Shown here: piece by piece, positions 26,372 to 36,161 of the stretch
How positions within the stretch are numbered: position 1 is the first letter of the stretch
Layout of the letters: every line of letters starts with the position of its first letter
Assembly: GCA_025451895.1 (NCBI GenBank)
Contig: JANWJP010000012.1
Location: forward strand, 1-38,342
DNA: 38,342 nt
DNA from: Robertmurraya sp.
GTDB lineage: Bacteria; Bacillota; Bacilli; Bacillales; Cytobacillaceae
Direction of reading: 5' to 3'
The notes under the pieces: model-generated
Told to the model about the DNA's origin: nothing
What the model saw: the letters and a program-made list of their open reading frames with translations, nothing else
Database searches by the model: none
Position numbers and translations under genes: made by a program

Positions 26372-26535
26372 CGGAAAAATAACTGTGATATAATGAGAAA
26401 AGGCAGTTAACAGAAAATTGTCGAAACAGTTCTTTTTGTCTTGTTTTAGTTTTTTTTGCAAATCCGGAAACAGGTAAAAACTTCTTGAAAGTAAAAAAAG
26501 CCTGGGATTTTGTTAACTGATAAAAATACAGAAAA

Positions 26536-26549
26536 TTAAAACGCTTACA
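26536..26549. promoter_or_regulatory. cre-like site upstream of hom
   Basis: TTAAAACGCTTACA fits the cre consensus TGWNANCGNTNNCA except at position 2. It lies 25 bp before the hom -35. With one mismatch it may be chance. Confidence 0.3.
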
Positions 26550-26573
26550 AGAATAAAAGATGAGAAATTCCTA

Positions 26574-26602
26574 TTGTAAAAAATCGTTGCTGACACTATA
26601 AT
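26574..26602 (+). promoter_or_regulatory. SigA promoter of hom-thrC-thrB
   Basis: TTGTAA (26574-26579), a 17-bp spacer and a perfect TATAAT (26597-26602). The leader is only about 55 nt, and I see no T-box or attenuator. Confidence 0.7.
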
Positions 26603-26663
26603 GTCTACTATATAAAAACATTTGTACTCACAAGAAGAACAAAGAATTCAGGAGGGGGAAAAC

Positions 26664-27959
26664 TTGGAATCTATTTCTGTTGGATTATTGGGATTGGGAA
26701 CGGTCGGCTCAGGTGTTGTTAAAGTGATTGAAAATCACCAGGATAAATTGATGCACCAGATTGGCTGTCCCGTTTCTATAAAAAAAGTCCTTGTCAAGGA
26801 TGTCAATAAACCAAGAGCGGTTGAACTTAAACCGGAAATGCTTACTACAAACGTTGACGATATTATTTCAAATCCGGAGATCGACGTGGTAGTAGAGGTT
26901 ATGGGCGGCGTGGAAGAGACAAGAAAGCATCTTTTAACAGCATTGAGAAACAAGAAACATGTCGTTACCGCCAACAAGGATCTTATGGCTGTGTACGGTT
27001 CAGAACTTCTCTCTGTCGCAGCGGAAAATGGCTGCGACCTTTTCTATGAAGCCAGTGTTGGTGGAGGTATTCCAATCATCAGGGGTCTTGTTGACGGATT
27101 AGCCTCAGACCGGATTACAAAAATTATCGGTATCGTGAACGGTACAACGAATTACATTTTAACAAAAATGACAAAAGAACGAATTGCATATGAAGATGCG
27201 CTCAAAAAGGCACAAGAACTCGGCTTTGCCGAAGCTGATCCGACTGCGGATGTGGAAGGCCTGGATGCCGCACGGAAAATGGTCATTCTTGCTACACTGG
27301 GCTTTTCTATGGAAGTCGATTTGGAGGATGTTAAAGTTACGGGAATTTCCAATATTTCTGAAGAAGATCTCCAGTATGCAAAAAGACTCGGCTATACAAT
27401 GAAGTTAATCGGAATTGCCCAGCGTGACGGTGAGAAAGTGGAAGTGAGTGTTCAGCCGACGCTAATTTCTGACAGTCATCCGCTTGCATCGGTTAATGAT
27501 GAATTTAACGCAGTCTATGTTTACGGTGAAGCGGTCGGACAGACAATGTTCTACGGACCGGGTGCGGGAAGCCTGCCAACGGCTACAGCAATTGTATCCG
27601 ACCTTGTTGCCGTTATGAAAAATATGCGCCTTGGTGTCAACGGAAAAAATATTGTGGCACCGCAATATGAAAAGAAATTAAAGGAGCCGCATGAAATTTA
27701 TTCAAAATACTTCCTTCGTCTTCTTGTCAAGGACGAGGTGGGCGTCTTCTCCAATATTACAACGATCTTTTCACAACACGGCGTCAGCTTTGAAAAAATT
27801 CTCCAGCTGCCTGTAAAAGAAAAGGGCGAAGCGGAGATTGTCCTTGTAACCCACCAGGCCTCATTAAAGGATTATGAGGACATTTTGGTCAAGTTACGGG
27901 ACTTGAAGTCTGTACACGAAATTAAAAGTTCATATAGAGTAGAAGGGAATGGCAACTGA
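26664..27959 (+). CDS. hom: Homoserine dehydrogenase
   Basis: Hom reduces aspartate semialdehyde to homoserine with NAD(P)H, the branch point to threonine and methionine. I use the TTG at 26664 behind AGGAGGGGG; upstream codons lie before the ribosome site. The 431-residue protein has the dinucleotide fold [11 protein letters not shown] at 7-17, the catalytic-domain block [14 protein letters not shown], and a C-terminal ACT domain (about 350-431) usual for threonine feedback. The stop overlaps the thrC start as TGATG. Confidence 0.96.
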   Translation: MESISVGLLGLGTVGSGVVKVIENHQDKLMHQIGCPVSIKKVLVKDVNKPRAVELKPEMLTTNVDDIISNPEIDVVVEVMGGVEETRKHLLTALRNKKHVVTANKDLMAVYGSELLSVAAENGCDLFYEASVGGGIPIIRGLVDGLASDRITKIIGIVNGTTNYILTKMTKERIAYEDALKKAQELGFAEADPTADVEGLDAARKMVILATLGFSMEVDLEDVKVTGISNISEEDLQYAKRLGYTMKLIGIAQRDGEKVEVSVQPTLISDSHPLASVNDEFNAVYVYGEAVGQTMFYGPGAGSLPTATAIVSDLVAVMKNMRLGVNGKNIVAPQYEKKLKEPHEIYSKYFLRLLVKDEVGVFSNITTIFSQHGVSFEKILQLPVKEKGEAEIVLVTHQASLKDYEDILVKLRDLKSVHEIKSSYRVEGNGN

Positions 27960-29023
27960 TGAGATGGAACGGTTTATTGCAGGAATATAAAGAATACCTG
28001 CCGGTTACGGAGAACACTCCGATGCTGACATTAAACGAAGGGAATACACCGCTTATTAAGCTTGAGCACCTTTCCAAAGAGTGGGGTGTAAACCTTTACG
28101 TAAAAACAGAAGGAACAAACCCTACCGGTTCCTTTAAAGACCGGGGAATGGTAATGGCTGTAGCTAAAGCGAAAGAAGAGGGGAACGACACGGTTATTTG
28201 CGCTTCCACCGGAAACACCTCCGCCGCTGCAGCTGCATATGCTGCAAGAGCAGGGATGAAATGCATTGTTGTCATTCCCGATGGTAAAATTGCCATGGGC
28301 AAGCTGGCTCAGGCAGTCATGTACGGGGCAGAAATTATTGCTATCAAAGGAAACTTCGACGAAGCATTAAAAATGGTTCGCAAAATTAGTGAAACTGAAC
28401 CTGTCGCTCTTGTAAACTCAGTCAATCCATATCGTCTTGAAGGCCAAAAAACTGCGGCTTTCGAAATTTGTGACCAATTGGGCGGCAAGGCTCCGGATGT
28501 ATTGGCCATACCGGTGGGAAATGCCGGAAACATCAGTGCCTACTGGAAGGGTTTCAAAGAGTATCATGAAGCCAAAAACACAGGCCTGCCAAAAATGCAC
28601 GGTTTTGAAGCAGCCGGAGCGGCGGCCATTGTTCATAATAAAGTATTTGAAAATCCGGAAACGATTGCGACAGCCATTCGGATCGGAAATCCGGCCAGCT
28701 GGCATCTGGCTGTTGCTGCAGCAGAGGAATCCAAAGGAAAAATTGATGAAGTAACCGATGATGAGATTATTGCTGCATACAGAAAATTGGCTTCCACAGA
28801 GGGCGTTTTTGCCGAACCTGCATCCTGTGCGTCAATCGCAGGGGTTTATAAGGATATTCAAAACGGAAAAATCGCCAAAGGAAGTACAGTCGTTGCCGTT
28901 TTAACAGGCAATGGCCTGAAAGATCCGAATACCGCTATTGATTGCAGCCCGATTAAGCCGGTTGTTCTTCCAAATGATGAAAAGGCTGTTGCTGATTATA
29001 TTAAGGGAGTTGTCCATTCATGA
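27959..29023 (+). CDS. thrC: Threonine synthase
   Basis: ThrC is a PLP enzyme that turns O-phosphohomoserine into threonine, the last step of the pathway. The 354-residue protein is the short bacterial form. The PLP lysine is Lys60 in [11 protein letters not shown]; further motifs are [17 protein letters not shown] and, for the PLP phosphate, [12 protein letters not shown]. It overlaps hom by 1 nt and thrB by 4 nt (ATGA), indicating coupled translation in the order dehydrogenase, synthase, kinase. Confidence 0.97.
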   Translation: MRWNGLLQEYKEYLPVTENTPMLTLNEGNTPLIKLEHLSKEWGVNLYVKTEGTNPTGSFKDRGMVMAVAKAKEEGNDTVICASTGNTSAAAAAYAARAGMKCIVVIPDGKIAMGKLAQAVMYGAEIIAIKGNFDEALKMVRKISETEPVALVNSVNPYRLEGQKTAAFEICDQLGGKAPDVLAIPVGNAGNISAYWKGFKEYHEAKNTGLPKMHGFEAAGAAAIVHNKVFENPETIATAIRIGNPASWHLAVAAAEESKGKIDEVTDDEIIAAYRKLASTEGVFAEPASCASIAGVYKDIQNGKIAKGSTVVAVLTGNGLKDPNTAIDCSPIKPVVLPNDEKAVADYIKGVVHS

Positions 29024-29934
29024 ATGAGGGTGACATGCTGGTCATCCGGGTTCCTGCCAGTTCTGCCAATCTCGGTCCCGGATTTGATTCAGTAGGACTG
29101 GCATTGAACAAATATTTGACACTTGAAGCGGAAAAATCCGACCATTGGGAAATTATTCCTGAATCGGAGGAACTGAAAGTTTTTCCAGCCGATGAAAACA
29201 ACTATATTGTCAAAGTGGCATTATTGACAGCCAAAAGATATGAAACCGCACTTCCTCCCTGCCGCGTCAGGGTGAGAAGTGAAATTCCCCTTGCAAGGGG
29301 ATTGGGTTCCAGCGCGGCGGCAATTATAGCGGGCATTGAGCTTGCAGATGCCGCCGGCGAATTATATCTAACCCGGGAGGAAAAATTTAAACTCGCTGCA
29401 GAGATTGAAGGTCATCCGGATAATGTCGGTCCTTCATTATACGGCGGTCTCCTTATCGGCACCCAGGAAAATGATGAAGTCCATGCGATTTCTTATTACG
29501 GCCTTGATTTTGAAGTAGTTGCGGCCATTCCGAGACATGAACTGCTGACAAAGGATGCCCGCAATGTTCTGCCAAAGGAAATGCCTTTTTCAAAAGCGGT
29601 CAGAGCCGGTTCAGTCGGCAATGTCCTGATTGCTGCTTTGCTAAGCGGGGATTATCGTCTGGCAGGAAAAATGATGCAAAAAGATTTATACCATCAGCCG
29701 TACCGCCGCAATCTTGTGCCTTTCCTGGAAGATCTCGAGAAATTTGCACTGGCTAACGGTGCTTTTGGGGTGGCGCTGAGCGGAGCAGGACCTACGGCAA
29801 TTTGTTGCTGTGAAAAAGGCACGGGAAAACAACTTTTGCAAAAATTAATGTCTTTTGATCCGGGTATGGATTATCATCTGTTGCAAATTGACCAACAGGG
29901 CAGCGTGGTTGAATGGAAAAGCAGGGTGAAATAA
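29020..29934 (+). CDS. thrB: Homoserine kinase
   Basis: ThrB phosphorylates homoserine with ATP to make the ThrC substrate. The 304-residue GHMP kinase has [15 protein letters not shown] near the N terminus, the ATP-binding [12 protein letters not shown] loop, and [13 protein letters not shown] near the C terminus. I keep the ATG at 29020, overlapping thrC, because the family begins MNEADM; the ATG at 29035 behind GAGGGTGAC is an alternative. It closes the operon. Confidence 0.96.
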   Translation: MNEGDMLVIRVPASSANLGPGFDSVGLALNKYLTLEAEKSDHWEIIPESEELKVFPADENNYIVKVALLTAKRYETALPPCRVRVRSEIPLARGLGSSAAAIIAGIELADAAGELYLTREEKFKLAAEIEGHPDNVGPSLYGGLLIGTQENDEVHAISYYGLDFEVVAAIPRHELLTKDARNVLPKEMPFSKAVRAGSVGNVLIAALLSGDYRLAGKMMQKDLYHQPYRRNLVPFLEDLEKFALANGAFGVALSGAGPTAICCCEKGTGKQLLQKLMSFDPGMDYHLLQIDQQGSVVEWKSRVK

Positions 29935-30050
29935 AGGGATTTGACTTCACTTTATAATGCCAATTTCCCCGGTTATTGCATCAAACGGTTAAAAAAAACC
30001 GGTAAGGGGCCCGTTTTGAAATAAATATAAGAACAACTATGCAACTCAAA

Positions 30051-30092
30051 AAAAAAACAAGCGATTCCTTTTTAAATCGCTTGTTTTTTTGG
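30051..30092. terminator. Bidirectional terminator between thrB and nfuA
   Basis: AAAAAAACAAGCGATT (30051-30066) is the exact complement of AATCGCTTGTTTTTTT (30075-30090). With A and T runs at both ends it can serve both convergent genes. Confidence 0.92.
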
Positions 30093-30108
30093 GTTTATTT
30101 TTTAACTG

Positions 30109-30342
30109 TTAAAATACTTGTTCAACTTCAACAACGCCCGGCACTTCTTCGATTAATGCCCGTTCAATCCCCGCTTTTAAAGTAATGGTGGAACTTGGGC
30201 AAGAACCGCAGGCGCCTAATAAGCGCAATCTTACAATACCATCTTCAACTTCAACAAGTTCACAGTCTCCTCCGTCGCGAAGCAGAAACGGACGCAGTTT
30301 ATCCAAAACTTCCTGTACTTGTTCATACATTTTGTCTGCCAT
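30109..30342 (-). CDS. Fe-S carrier NfuA/YutI (NifU C-terminal domain protein)
   Basis: The 77-residue protein is a stand-alone Nfu domain that carries 4Fe-4S clusters from the Suf scaffold to target enzymes. The cluster-binding pair is Cys45 and Cys48 in GACGSCPSS. The ATG follows AGGAG on the minus strand. In other bacteria Nfu proteins renew the auxiliary cluster of lipoyl synthase, whose gene is also in this window, so a role for LipA is a reasonable inference. Confidence 0.95.
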   Translation of the reverse strand: MADKMYEQVQEVLDKLRPFLLRDGGDCELVEVEDGIVRLRLLGACGSCPSSTITLKAGIERALIEEVPGVVEVEQVF

Positions 30343-30880
30343 TTTATCGCTCCTTTCTTAATTCAATATTATAATGTCTTTAAACTTAAAAAGCTATCAT
30401 TTAAATGGCAAATCCATTAAATAACGGCTATCGGGCATTTTTCCATTATGTAAGAAGAGGTTTTTCATTCTCTATTAGCATGTCATTTTCTCAATAACGG
30501 TTAAGTTTCCGCTTTACATCCGCAGTTTCTTTGTCAAATAAAAATTCATCTCAGTTGGATCAATCAGGTATCCATAAAAGAGGTTGGGCAATCTTTCTTA
30601 TTATATTCTGTATCAGGAAAATATTAACGTTCGTTCATATGCTCTTTCATGGCGGGGGATATATTTGGTCATCGGGTTTACGTAAGAACTCAACTGCGTT
30701 ATATGTCCTATTTGCTGTCTATACACCATGAATTATTCTTTACTCAGTAAAAGCAGGGCTTGCCGATCAGGAATGAAAAAATTACATTTATGTTATTTAC
30801 AATATGGGTTGTTATGGGATGTATACAATAAAACTTTGCCGGCGGATATAATAAAAATAAATATTGGAGGGGAGTTTGCA
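30343..30880. other. Gene-free stretch between nfuA and yuzD
   Basis: Open frames here lack ribosome sites and family features. A TATAAT at 30847-30852 is close to the yuzD start with no good -35. Confidence 0.45.
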
Positions 30881-31207
30881 ATGGAAAGAAAAGAAGTGGA
30901 AATTAGTGTGTACGGGGCTGAACAACTTTGTGCCTCCTGTGTCAATCTGCCTTCAGCCAGGGACACGTATGAATGGCTTGAAGCAGCAATCAGCAGAAAA
31001 TTTCCCGGGCAGTCTTTTAAGATTACTTATGTGGACATCTTTGATCCTCCGGGGGAACAAGCAAAGAAGAATTTCGCCGAAAGAGTGATTAAAGAGGATA
31101 TGGTTTATCCTGTTGTCTTAATTGAAGACAAAATTGTCGCCGAAGGAAATCCGCGCTTAAAGGTTATTTTTTCTGAAATGGAGAAATATGGCTATCGCGC
31201 TGAATGA
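30881..31207 (+). CDS. yuzD: YuzD family protein (DUF1462), thioredoxin-like
   Basis: The 108-residue protein matches YuzD, a small Bacilli family of unknown function. I use the ATG at 30881, 7 nt after GGAGGGGA; the longer frame upstream lacks a ribosome site. The pattern beta-strand, CASC (Cys17, Cys20), helix, then VVLIEDKIVAEGNPR resembles the start and end of a thioredoxin-like fold, with a CXXC that could be redox active or bind metal. It lies between nfuA and the NDH-2-like yutJ. Confidence 0.83.
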   Translation: MERKEVEISVYGAEQLCASCVNLPSARDTYEWLEAAISRKFPGQSFKITYVDIFDPPGEQAKKNFAERVIKEDMVYPVVLIEDKIVAEGNPRLKVIFSEMEKYGYRAE

Positions 31208-31688
31208 AGGTGTTTCCGGTGATTTAGGTGGTTGTCTGCTTTTTTTAAATTGAGGGAAGTTAGTCAGTATGATGTGATTTGGATACAATCGTTTGTTTAA
31301 AAAGTCATTTTACAGTGTTTATCATTCCCGTAAACAAGTAGCGGATAAAAATCCCTGTTTAGAGCGGAAAAACATATTTCCAGATGATTAATGTGAATAA
31401 TCGGAAAAGCAGCGGCAGCTATATCTTAAATGCTTCAGGACAGCATGGTTTGAAAACAAGCCGCAGGAATGTTTTTGTTGAAAACTTCAATGGTGGTTTT
31501 CTGAGGGTAAAATAAAAGGCAGATTATTCAAATGGTATCCCGGCCGGTTTCAGGTTCAGTTTGCATCGAAAGAAATATTTTTCTGAAGAGACGATTTAAT
31601 TGAAGTTAAGATGATATGGAGATTCAGCACCATTTTTAAAATCCTGTCAGACGGCCGGGCGGATTTGGAATCCTTGATAAGATCAAAA
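31208..31688. other. Gene-free stretch between yuzD and yutJ
   Basis: No supported gene. AGCGGATAAAAATC and AGCGGAAAAAC near 31338-31372 resemble the start of the 52-bp repeat unit at the window end and may be worn copies of that family. Confidence 0.4.
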
Positions 31689-31732
31689 AAAGCAAGTGGA
31701 TGATAACAAATATATATTTCTTCACTTGCTTT
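31689..31732 (-). terminator. Terminator of yutJ
   Basis: AAAGCAAGTG and CACTTGCTTT (10 bp) around a 24-nt loop, running into TTTTTTT on the minus strand. Confidence 0.75.
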
Positions 31733-31791
31733 AATACATAATTAGGGTTTTTTGAATGCGGGAGGGAACCGGACTGCTGCCGGAACAACTT

Positions 31792-32850
31792 TTAATGATA
31801 TTTATAAAGCCAAAGTATTCCCGATTTTAACAAGCGTACCACCCGTCCTGTTACAGGTCTGCCTTCGAAAAGGCCAAATCCGCTTTTTCTCCCCAAAGCG
31901 CCGAGGACTCCTTTTAACTTGATTACAGGCATTTCCTCAGGAAGCAATTCATTTTTCCAACGACTCAGGATCACTTGGGCAATTTGCTCCCCTTGACCTT
32001 CAGCCAACTGGGCACTTGGTGAATGGGGCAAACTGGCACAATCACCTACAACATAAACATGTTCGTAACCAGGAATATTATGGTATTGAGTTAAAATGAT
32101 TCTTCCGTACCGGTCTTTTTCGACATCGAGTTTACGGACGACTTTGCTCGGTTGAATTCCTGCAGTCCAAATAATCATATCTGTCTGTTCAGGTACTTCA
32201 TGATTAAAAATAGTATTCTTTTCAATGCGTGTAATATTAGCATTAATGTTAATATCGATGCCGTGATTATCAAACCAGTTTTCAACATACGTACTTAACC
32301 GGCTCGGGAATGAAGGTAAAATATTCGGGTTTCTGTCATAAATGCTTATTCTTAAATCAGGACGTTTTTCATTTAATTCGCTGGCTAATTCGACGCCGGT
32401 TAAACCAGCACCGACAATACTGATTTTCGAACCTGCAGGCAGGCGGTTTAATGCTTCATTTGTCTTTTTCGCTTTTTCCATTGTTTGAATACTGTAGGCA
32501 TATTCTTCTGCACCGGGAACATCACGGAAATTGTCTTCATGTCCGAGGCCGATCACTAAGTCATGATAGGAAATGACTTCCCCGTTTTCCAAATGGACTT
32601 CATTTTTATTAAGATCAATATGACTTACTTCCCCCTGCTTGAATTTCAACTGCGGATGCTCAGGGAAAGGAAGCTGGATTTGCTGCGGTTTGATTGTTCC
32701 GACAGCTAAAGCATAAAATTTTGTTTTTAGGCAATGATTGGGCATTCTATCTATTAAGGTAATCATTACTTCCTTCGGGAGTTTATCAAGCAGAAGGGAA
32801 ATGATTTTCATACCTCCATAGCCGCCGCCTAAAATAACAAGATTTTTCAT
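31792..32850 (-). CDS. yutJ: NDH-2-like NAD(P)H:quinone oxidoreductase YutJ
   Basis: The 352-residue protein is a two-dinucleotide-binding flavoprotein of the type II NADH dehydrogenase group. The FAD site is VILGGGYGG (residues 5-13), the NAD site is SIVGAGLTGVELA (about 144-156), and the second FAD block is VYVVGDCASLPHSPSAQLAEGQG. It may pass electrons to menaquinone without proton pumping. The ATG follows GGAG. It is about 50 residues shorter than YumB and ends in a basic, partly hydrophobic tail (RVVRLLKSGILWLYKYH) that could touch the membrane. A quinone role is inferred from family. Confidence 0.88.
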   Translation of the reverse strand: MKNLVILGGGYGGMKIISLLLDKLPKEVMITLIDRMPNHCLKTKFYALAVGTIKPQQIQLPFPEHPQLKFKQGEVSHIDLNKNEVHLENGEVISYHDLVIGLGHEDNFRDVPGAEEYAYSIQTMEKAKKTNEALNRLPAGSKISIVGAGLTGVELASELNEKRPDLRISIYDRNPNILPSFPSRLSTYVENWFDNHGIDININANITRIEKNTIFNHEVPEQTDMIIWTAGIQPSKVVRKLDVEKDRYGRIILTQYHNIPGYEHVYVVGDCASLPHSPSAQLAEGQGEQIAQVILSRWKNELLPEEMPVIKLKGVLGALGRKSGFGLFEGRPVTGRVVRLLKSGILWLYKYH

Positions 32851-33070
32851 GTTTGACTGCTCCTTTGTTTTACGTTAAGAAAAATGCCCGATTTATGGTA
32901 GTATAGAATGAGTTCAATATGCGATGGTCCTTAATCATTATAATATAGTGGAAAGTTAATTACTCGGAAAAACTTGCAATAAGTTAAAAGCAAGAATTTT
33001 GTCGAATTTTCTTTCTTATTAAAAGTATAACGAAAATATGACGAAATAACAACGTTTTCTTGTCAGAAAT

Positions 33071-33100
33071 TTGACAAAATGATTTTTAAGTCACTTAAAT
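33071..33100 (+). promoter_or_regulatory. Candidate yuzB promoter
   Basis: Consensus TTGACA (33071-33076), an 18-bp spacer and TTAAAT (33095-33100). The rest of the 300-bp gap to yutJ (32851-33070) is A/T rich without a gene. Confidence 0.4.
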
Positions 33101-33159
33101 GCATAAATATGTAACATTATTTTTTGCGGAAGTTTTTTGATTGGGAAGAGGTGAGGTTG

Positions 33160-33399
33160 ATGGTAAGGCCCCTGATTGAATTTTGCATGAGCAATCTGGC
33201 CATGGGTGCCGCGGAAGCAAAGGAGATCCTGGATGAAGACCGTGATTTGGATGTGATTGAATACGGCTGTTTAAATAATTGCGGGGAATGCGGAGCCGCT
33301 CTTTTCGCTTTCGTGGATGGAGAGACTGTGACCGGGGAAAATGCCCGGGAATTGGTCAAAAATATTTATATGTACATAAATGAACATTCAATTGATTAA
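33160..33399 (+). CDS. yuzB: YuzB family protein (DUF1450)
   Basis: The product matches YuzB/DUF1450, a small thioredoxin-like Bacilli family of unknown role. I start at the ATG at 33160, giving MVRPLIEFCMSNLAMG and 79 residues, because GAGGTGAGG precedes it and the family begins this way; the frame upstream adds 12 residues without support. Cysteines Cys37, Cys41 and Cys44 in EYGCLNNCGECG resemble the cluster-binding region of thioredoxin-like ferredoxins, so metal or Fe-S binding is possible. Confidence 0.82.
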   Translation: MVRPLIEFCMSNLAMGAAEAKEILDEDRDLDVIEYGCLNNCGECGAALFAFVDGETVTGENARELVKNIYMYINEHSID

Positions 33400-33569
33400 A
33401 TATGCTCCGGTTGACATTGCACGGAACAGAGAGCCGGTTTCAGACATAAGATGATTGAGGGTTGTTGGATAATTTGATGGAAAAAATCTCATATAAAATG
33501 TTTCAAAGTTGTGAACTGGAATTCCGATCTGTATACTGAATATAACATCGGATAGAAAGGAGAAAAAAC

Positions 33570-33929
33570 ATGAGTGTTGTTACAATAACAGAGAATGCCG
33601 CTCTCCGAATCAAAGAAATTATGGAGGAAAATGGCGAAACTGAAGCTTTTCTTCGCGTTGCGGTTCAAGGAGGCGGATGCAGCGGCCTCTCCTATGCAAT
33701 GGGGCTGGATTTTGAAGTGGCTGAGGGAGATGAACAATCCGAGCAATTTGGAATTAAGATTCTTGTGGACAAAGACAGCGCGCCGATTTTAAACGGGACG
33801 GTTATTGATTTTCATCAATCCCCAATGGGCGGAGGATTCACAATCGATAATCCAAACGCCATTTCCAGCTGCGGATGCGGTTCTTCTTTCCGTACAGCTG
33901 ATCATGAAGGTACGCCTGAAGAGTGCTAG
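33570..33929 (+). CDS. erpA: A-type Fe-S carrier (ErpA/YutM)
   Basis: A-type carriers take clusters from the Suf scaffold and deliver them to apo-enzymes. The 119-residue protein has the three conserved cysteines: Cys37 in QGGGCSGLSY, and Cys101 and Cys103 in SSCGCGSSF. The ATG follows GAAAGGAG. It is one of the Fe-S trafficking genes spread through this window (suf, nfuA) near ferredoxin-NADP reductase. I see no clear terminator directly behind it. Confidence 0.95.
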   Translation: MSVVTITENAALRIKEIMEENGETEAFLRVAVQGGGCSGLSYAMGLDFEVAEGDEQSEQFGIKILVDKDSAPILNGTVIDFHQSPMGGGFTIDNPNAISSCGCGSSFRTADHEGTPEEC

Positions 33930-34080
33930 GTTAGGTTGTCTTTCCGGAAGTCATGTAAAAGGTATTCATTGTGCACAACTTTGAGACTGGATTATTTTTA
34001 ATCCGGATTCTCTAAGAATCAAAAAATGTAAATTAAATGCCTTCTCCGTAGTTGTAAAAAGCTATTGAGGAGGTTTTTTA

Positions 34081-34098
34081 ATGACTTTATGCAAATGA
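34081..34098 (+). other. Strong ribosome site with a five-codon ORF
   Basis: GAGGAGG lies 7 nt before an ATG that reads MTLCK and then TGA. Such a perfect start with so short a frame could be a broken gene, a leader peptide, or chance. Continuing past the TGA gives only 13 more codons. Confidence 0.3.
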
Positions 34099-34170
34099 AT
34101 TGCAAGAAAGAAAAAAATTACCAACAATGATTTTATCCTTTTTTAATTAGGGGTGAGTGAATAAATCAAC

Positions 34171-34241
34171 ATATCGGCGAAATTTTAAATATGTTGTTTA
34201 AAAATTCATTTTATCAGCGAATTAACGAGTATATCAGCGAA
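34171..34241. repeat. Short ATATCRGCGAA repeats on a 20-bp grid
   Basis: ATATCGGCGAA (34171), TTATCAGCGAA (34211) and ATATCAGCGAA (34231) are spaced 40 and 20 bp. They lie between convergent erpA and the DUF3231 gene, with no ORF across them. Confidence 0.55.
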
Positions 34242-34256
34242 ACGCCAACCCGCACC

Positions 34257-34300
34257 AAAAGGGGCTGCCCGGGTCAGGTAAACTGATTCCGGGCAGCCCC
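34257..34300 (-). terminator. Terminator of the DUF3231 gene
   Basis: A G/C-rich 12-bp stem (GGGGCTGCCCGG 34261-34272 with 34289-34300) running into TTTT on the minus strand; the plus side has no T run. It lies 110 bp behind the gene stop. Confidence 0.7.
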
Positions 34301-34409
34301 TCTCATATACAAATAATACTGCTAAAAACCTTATCAATTATTTTGCTGCTTTAGTTGTAATTACCATTTTCTTTTTAAAGCCTGGACGCAAAAGGTTTAC
34401 TTTTTATTT

Positions 34410-34922
34410 TTAGCAATCAGCTGATCTGCTGTGATGAAGAGGCGGCGGAACCAGCCATCCCTTTTCTTTATTAAGTCTGAGGACTTTTGCACCAAGCGCC
34501 GCTTTTTGAACATGAAACTGTCCAAACATCATCGCTATGTCTTCCCGAATGCATTGTCCCATGATTGTGCTGCACGCGACAAGACCTGCTGAAACGCTCG
34601 CTGCAAGCCCGGCGGCTATTTCCGGATCCGGAAAACGTGCTCCAACCGGAATATCTTCTAAACAAGCTTTAGGCCGTTCGGGAGGTGTTGGAGGTAAGCC
34701 AACTTCATTTTCCTTTAATAATGTTTCAATTTGTTTGATTTCTTGTTGCCCGGCTTGAATGGCTTCCTCAAGCAATTTTTGCAAGTCTTCATCACCTGCA
34801 TGGTTTAAGTGGGTTTGATAGCCGGCAACTAACCCTTTAGCAGTCATCAAGTAAGACCATGTCCCAAATACTTCACCATAGTGCATAGGTTCGTCAACTG
34901 GGTTTCCACTTAAAATTCCCAT
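34410..34922 (-). CDS. DUF3231 family protein
   Basis: The 170-residue protein matches the DUF3231 family of Bacilli, small proteins of unknown role with a four-helix, ferritin-like or CotF-like pattern and often found in spore formers. Visible traits are MHYGEVFGTWSYLMTAKG near the N terminus, LPPTPPERPKACLEDIPVGARF in the middle and a helical C-terminal half with STIMGQCIREDIAMMFGQFH. The ATG follows GGAGG. A sigma-G-like promoter upstream hints at forespore expression. Spore association is inference. Confidence 0.8.
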   Translation of the reverse strand: MGILSGNPVDEPMHYGEVFGTWSYLMTAKGLVAGYQTHLNHAGDEDLQKLLEEAIQAGQQEIKQIETLLKENEVGLPPTPPERPKACLEDIPVGARFPDPEIAAGLAASVSAGLVACSTIMGQCIREDIAMMFGQFHVQKAALGAKVLRLNKEKGWLVPPPLHHSRSADC

Positions 34923-34987
34923 TGTAATCCTCCTTAGTGATCATGTGAATTGAGCTGCCTTTTTATACTTCAAATTTGCTCCCCTTT

Positions 34988-35017
34988 TATCATCCCTAAA
35001 GAATCCAAAGGTATTCA
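34988..35017 (-). promoter_or_regulatory. Possible sigma-G-type promoter of the DUF3231 gene
   Basis: On the minus strand TGAATA, a 17-bp spacer and GATGATA resemble the sigma-G pattern (-35 GAATA-like, -10 CATNNTA-like). The start point would lie about 55 bp before the gene. Confidence 0.35.
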
Positions 35018-35089
35018 TCAATTTTAATGATGGATTTCGAGGAAAAATAAACTAAAAAGCCATCCCCGGCCCGGGCGGAGTTCAAATCA

Positions 35090-35140
35090 AAAAAAGAGGC
35101 TGACATAAAGGAATTACCTTTATGTTCAAGCCTCTTTTTC
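35090..35140 (-). terminator. Terminator of yumC
   Basis: AAAAAGAGGCT (35091-35101) and AGCCTCTTTTT (35129-35139) close a long hairpin with an inner CATAAAGG/CCTTTATG stem. It lies 11 bp behind the yumC stop. Confidence 0.85.
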
Positions 35141-35150
35141 AGATGATTTA

Positions 35151-36146
35151 TTACTTAAACATAGATGAACTGTGCAGCGGTTGTGCTTTGGCTTTCGGAT
35201 CGATGTATGTTTTGGCATTGTTAACAGCAGTTGGCGCTTCGCCAAATCCGGCTGCAATTAACTTAACTTTTCCATCGTACGTACAAATGTCTCCTGCAGC
35301 ATAAATACCGGGAATATTTGTCTCCTGTTTGGAGTTAACGACAATGGAGTTCTTGTCAATATTTAAGCCCCACTCTTTAATTGGTCCAAGTGAGGAAATA
35401 AATCCAAAGTTACAAATAACGGCATCTACGTCGATTGCCTCAATGCTTCCATCGTTAACGTTTTTGATCATGACTTGGGTTATTCCTTCGTCATTTCCGG
35501 CAATTTCTGCAGGAACAAATGGAGTCTTTATGTCAACCTTTGATTTTTGAAGGTTTTCAACACTGTGTTCATGTGCACGGAATTTTTCGCGGCGGTGAAC
35601 AATCGTTACCTTTTCAGCTATTGGCTCAAGCATAAGTGCCCAGTCAACGGCAGAGTCTCCTCCTCCGAAGACAACGACTCTTTTTCCGGCAAATTTATTC
35701 ATGTCGTCAACGAAATAGTGCAGATTTTTACCTTCATACAAGGCTGCATTCTCCAGCTCCAGACGGCGCGGCTGGAATGCTCCGTTTCCTGCTGTAATGA
35801 TAATGGATTTAGAGTAATGAACTTCTTTATTAGTTGTTAATTTAAAAATTCCATCATCCATTTTTTCGACTTTTTCGACTGTTTGTTCCAAAACAATCGC
35901 AGGTTCGAATTTGCTCATTTGCTCTTTGAGATTGTCAATGAGTTCTTGAGCGCGAACTTTAGGAAATCCAGCAATATCATATATGTATTTTTCTGGATAT
36001 AACGCAGACAGTTGACCTCCAAGCTGAGGCAAGCTCTCGATAATTTTTACAGAGGCTTGTCTCATTCCACCATAAAACGCAGTGAAAATTCCGACAGGTC
36101 CCCCGCCTATGATGGTGATGTCATATATTTTTTGGTCTTCTTTCAC
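35151..36146 (-). CDS. yumC: Ferredoxin-NADP reductase (YumC type)
   Basis: This homodimeric, thioredoxin-reductase-like enzyme exchanges electrons between NADPH and ferredoxin or flavodoxin. I use the GTG at 36146, 7 nt after GGGGGG, giving [19 protein letters not shown] and 331 residues as in B. subtilis; the ATG at 36161 overlaps that site. The FAD motif is [12 protein letters not shown] and the NADPH motif is [16 protein letters not shown]. There is no CXXC redox pair, which separates it from thioredoxin reductase. It can supply electrons for Fe-S assembly. Confidence 0.95.
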   Translation of the reverse strand: MKEDQKIYDITIIGGGPVGIFTAFYGGMRQASVKIIESLPQLGGQLSALYPEKYIYDIAGFPKVRAQELIDNLKEQMSKFEPAIVLEQTVEKVEKMDDGIFKLTTNKEVHYSKSIIITAGNGAFQPRRLELENAALYEGKNLHYFVDDMNKFAGKRVVVFGGGDSAVDWALMLEPIAEKVTIVHRREKFRAHEHSVENLQKSKVDIKTPFVPAEIAGNDEGITQVMIKNVNDGSIEAIDVDAVICNFGFISSLGPIKEWGLNIDKNSIVVNSKQETNIPGIYAAGDICTYDGKVKLIAAGFGEAPTAVNNAKTYIDPKAKAQPLHSSSMFK

Positions 36147-36161
36147 TCCGTATCCCCCCAT

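Noticed and set aside
30531-30880. Open frames upstream of yuzD, including an N-terminal extension from 30728
   Set aside because: No ribosome site; the good GGAGGGGA and the family start point to the ATG at 30881.
31384-31515. 43-codon frame starting MINVNNRKSSGSY in the yuzD-yutJ gap
   Set aside because: No ribosome site, promoter or similarity that I can see.
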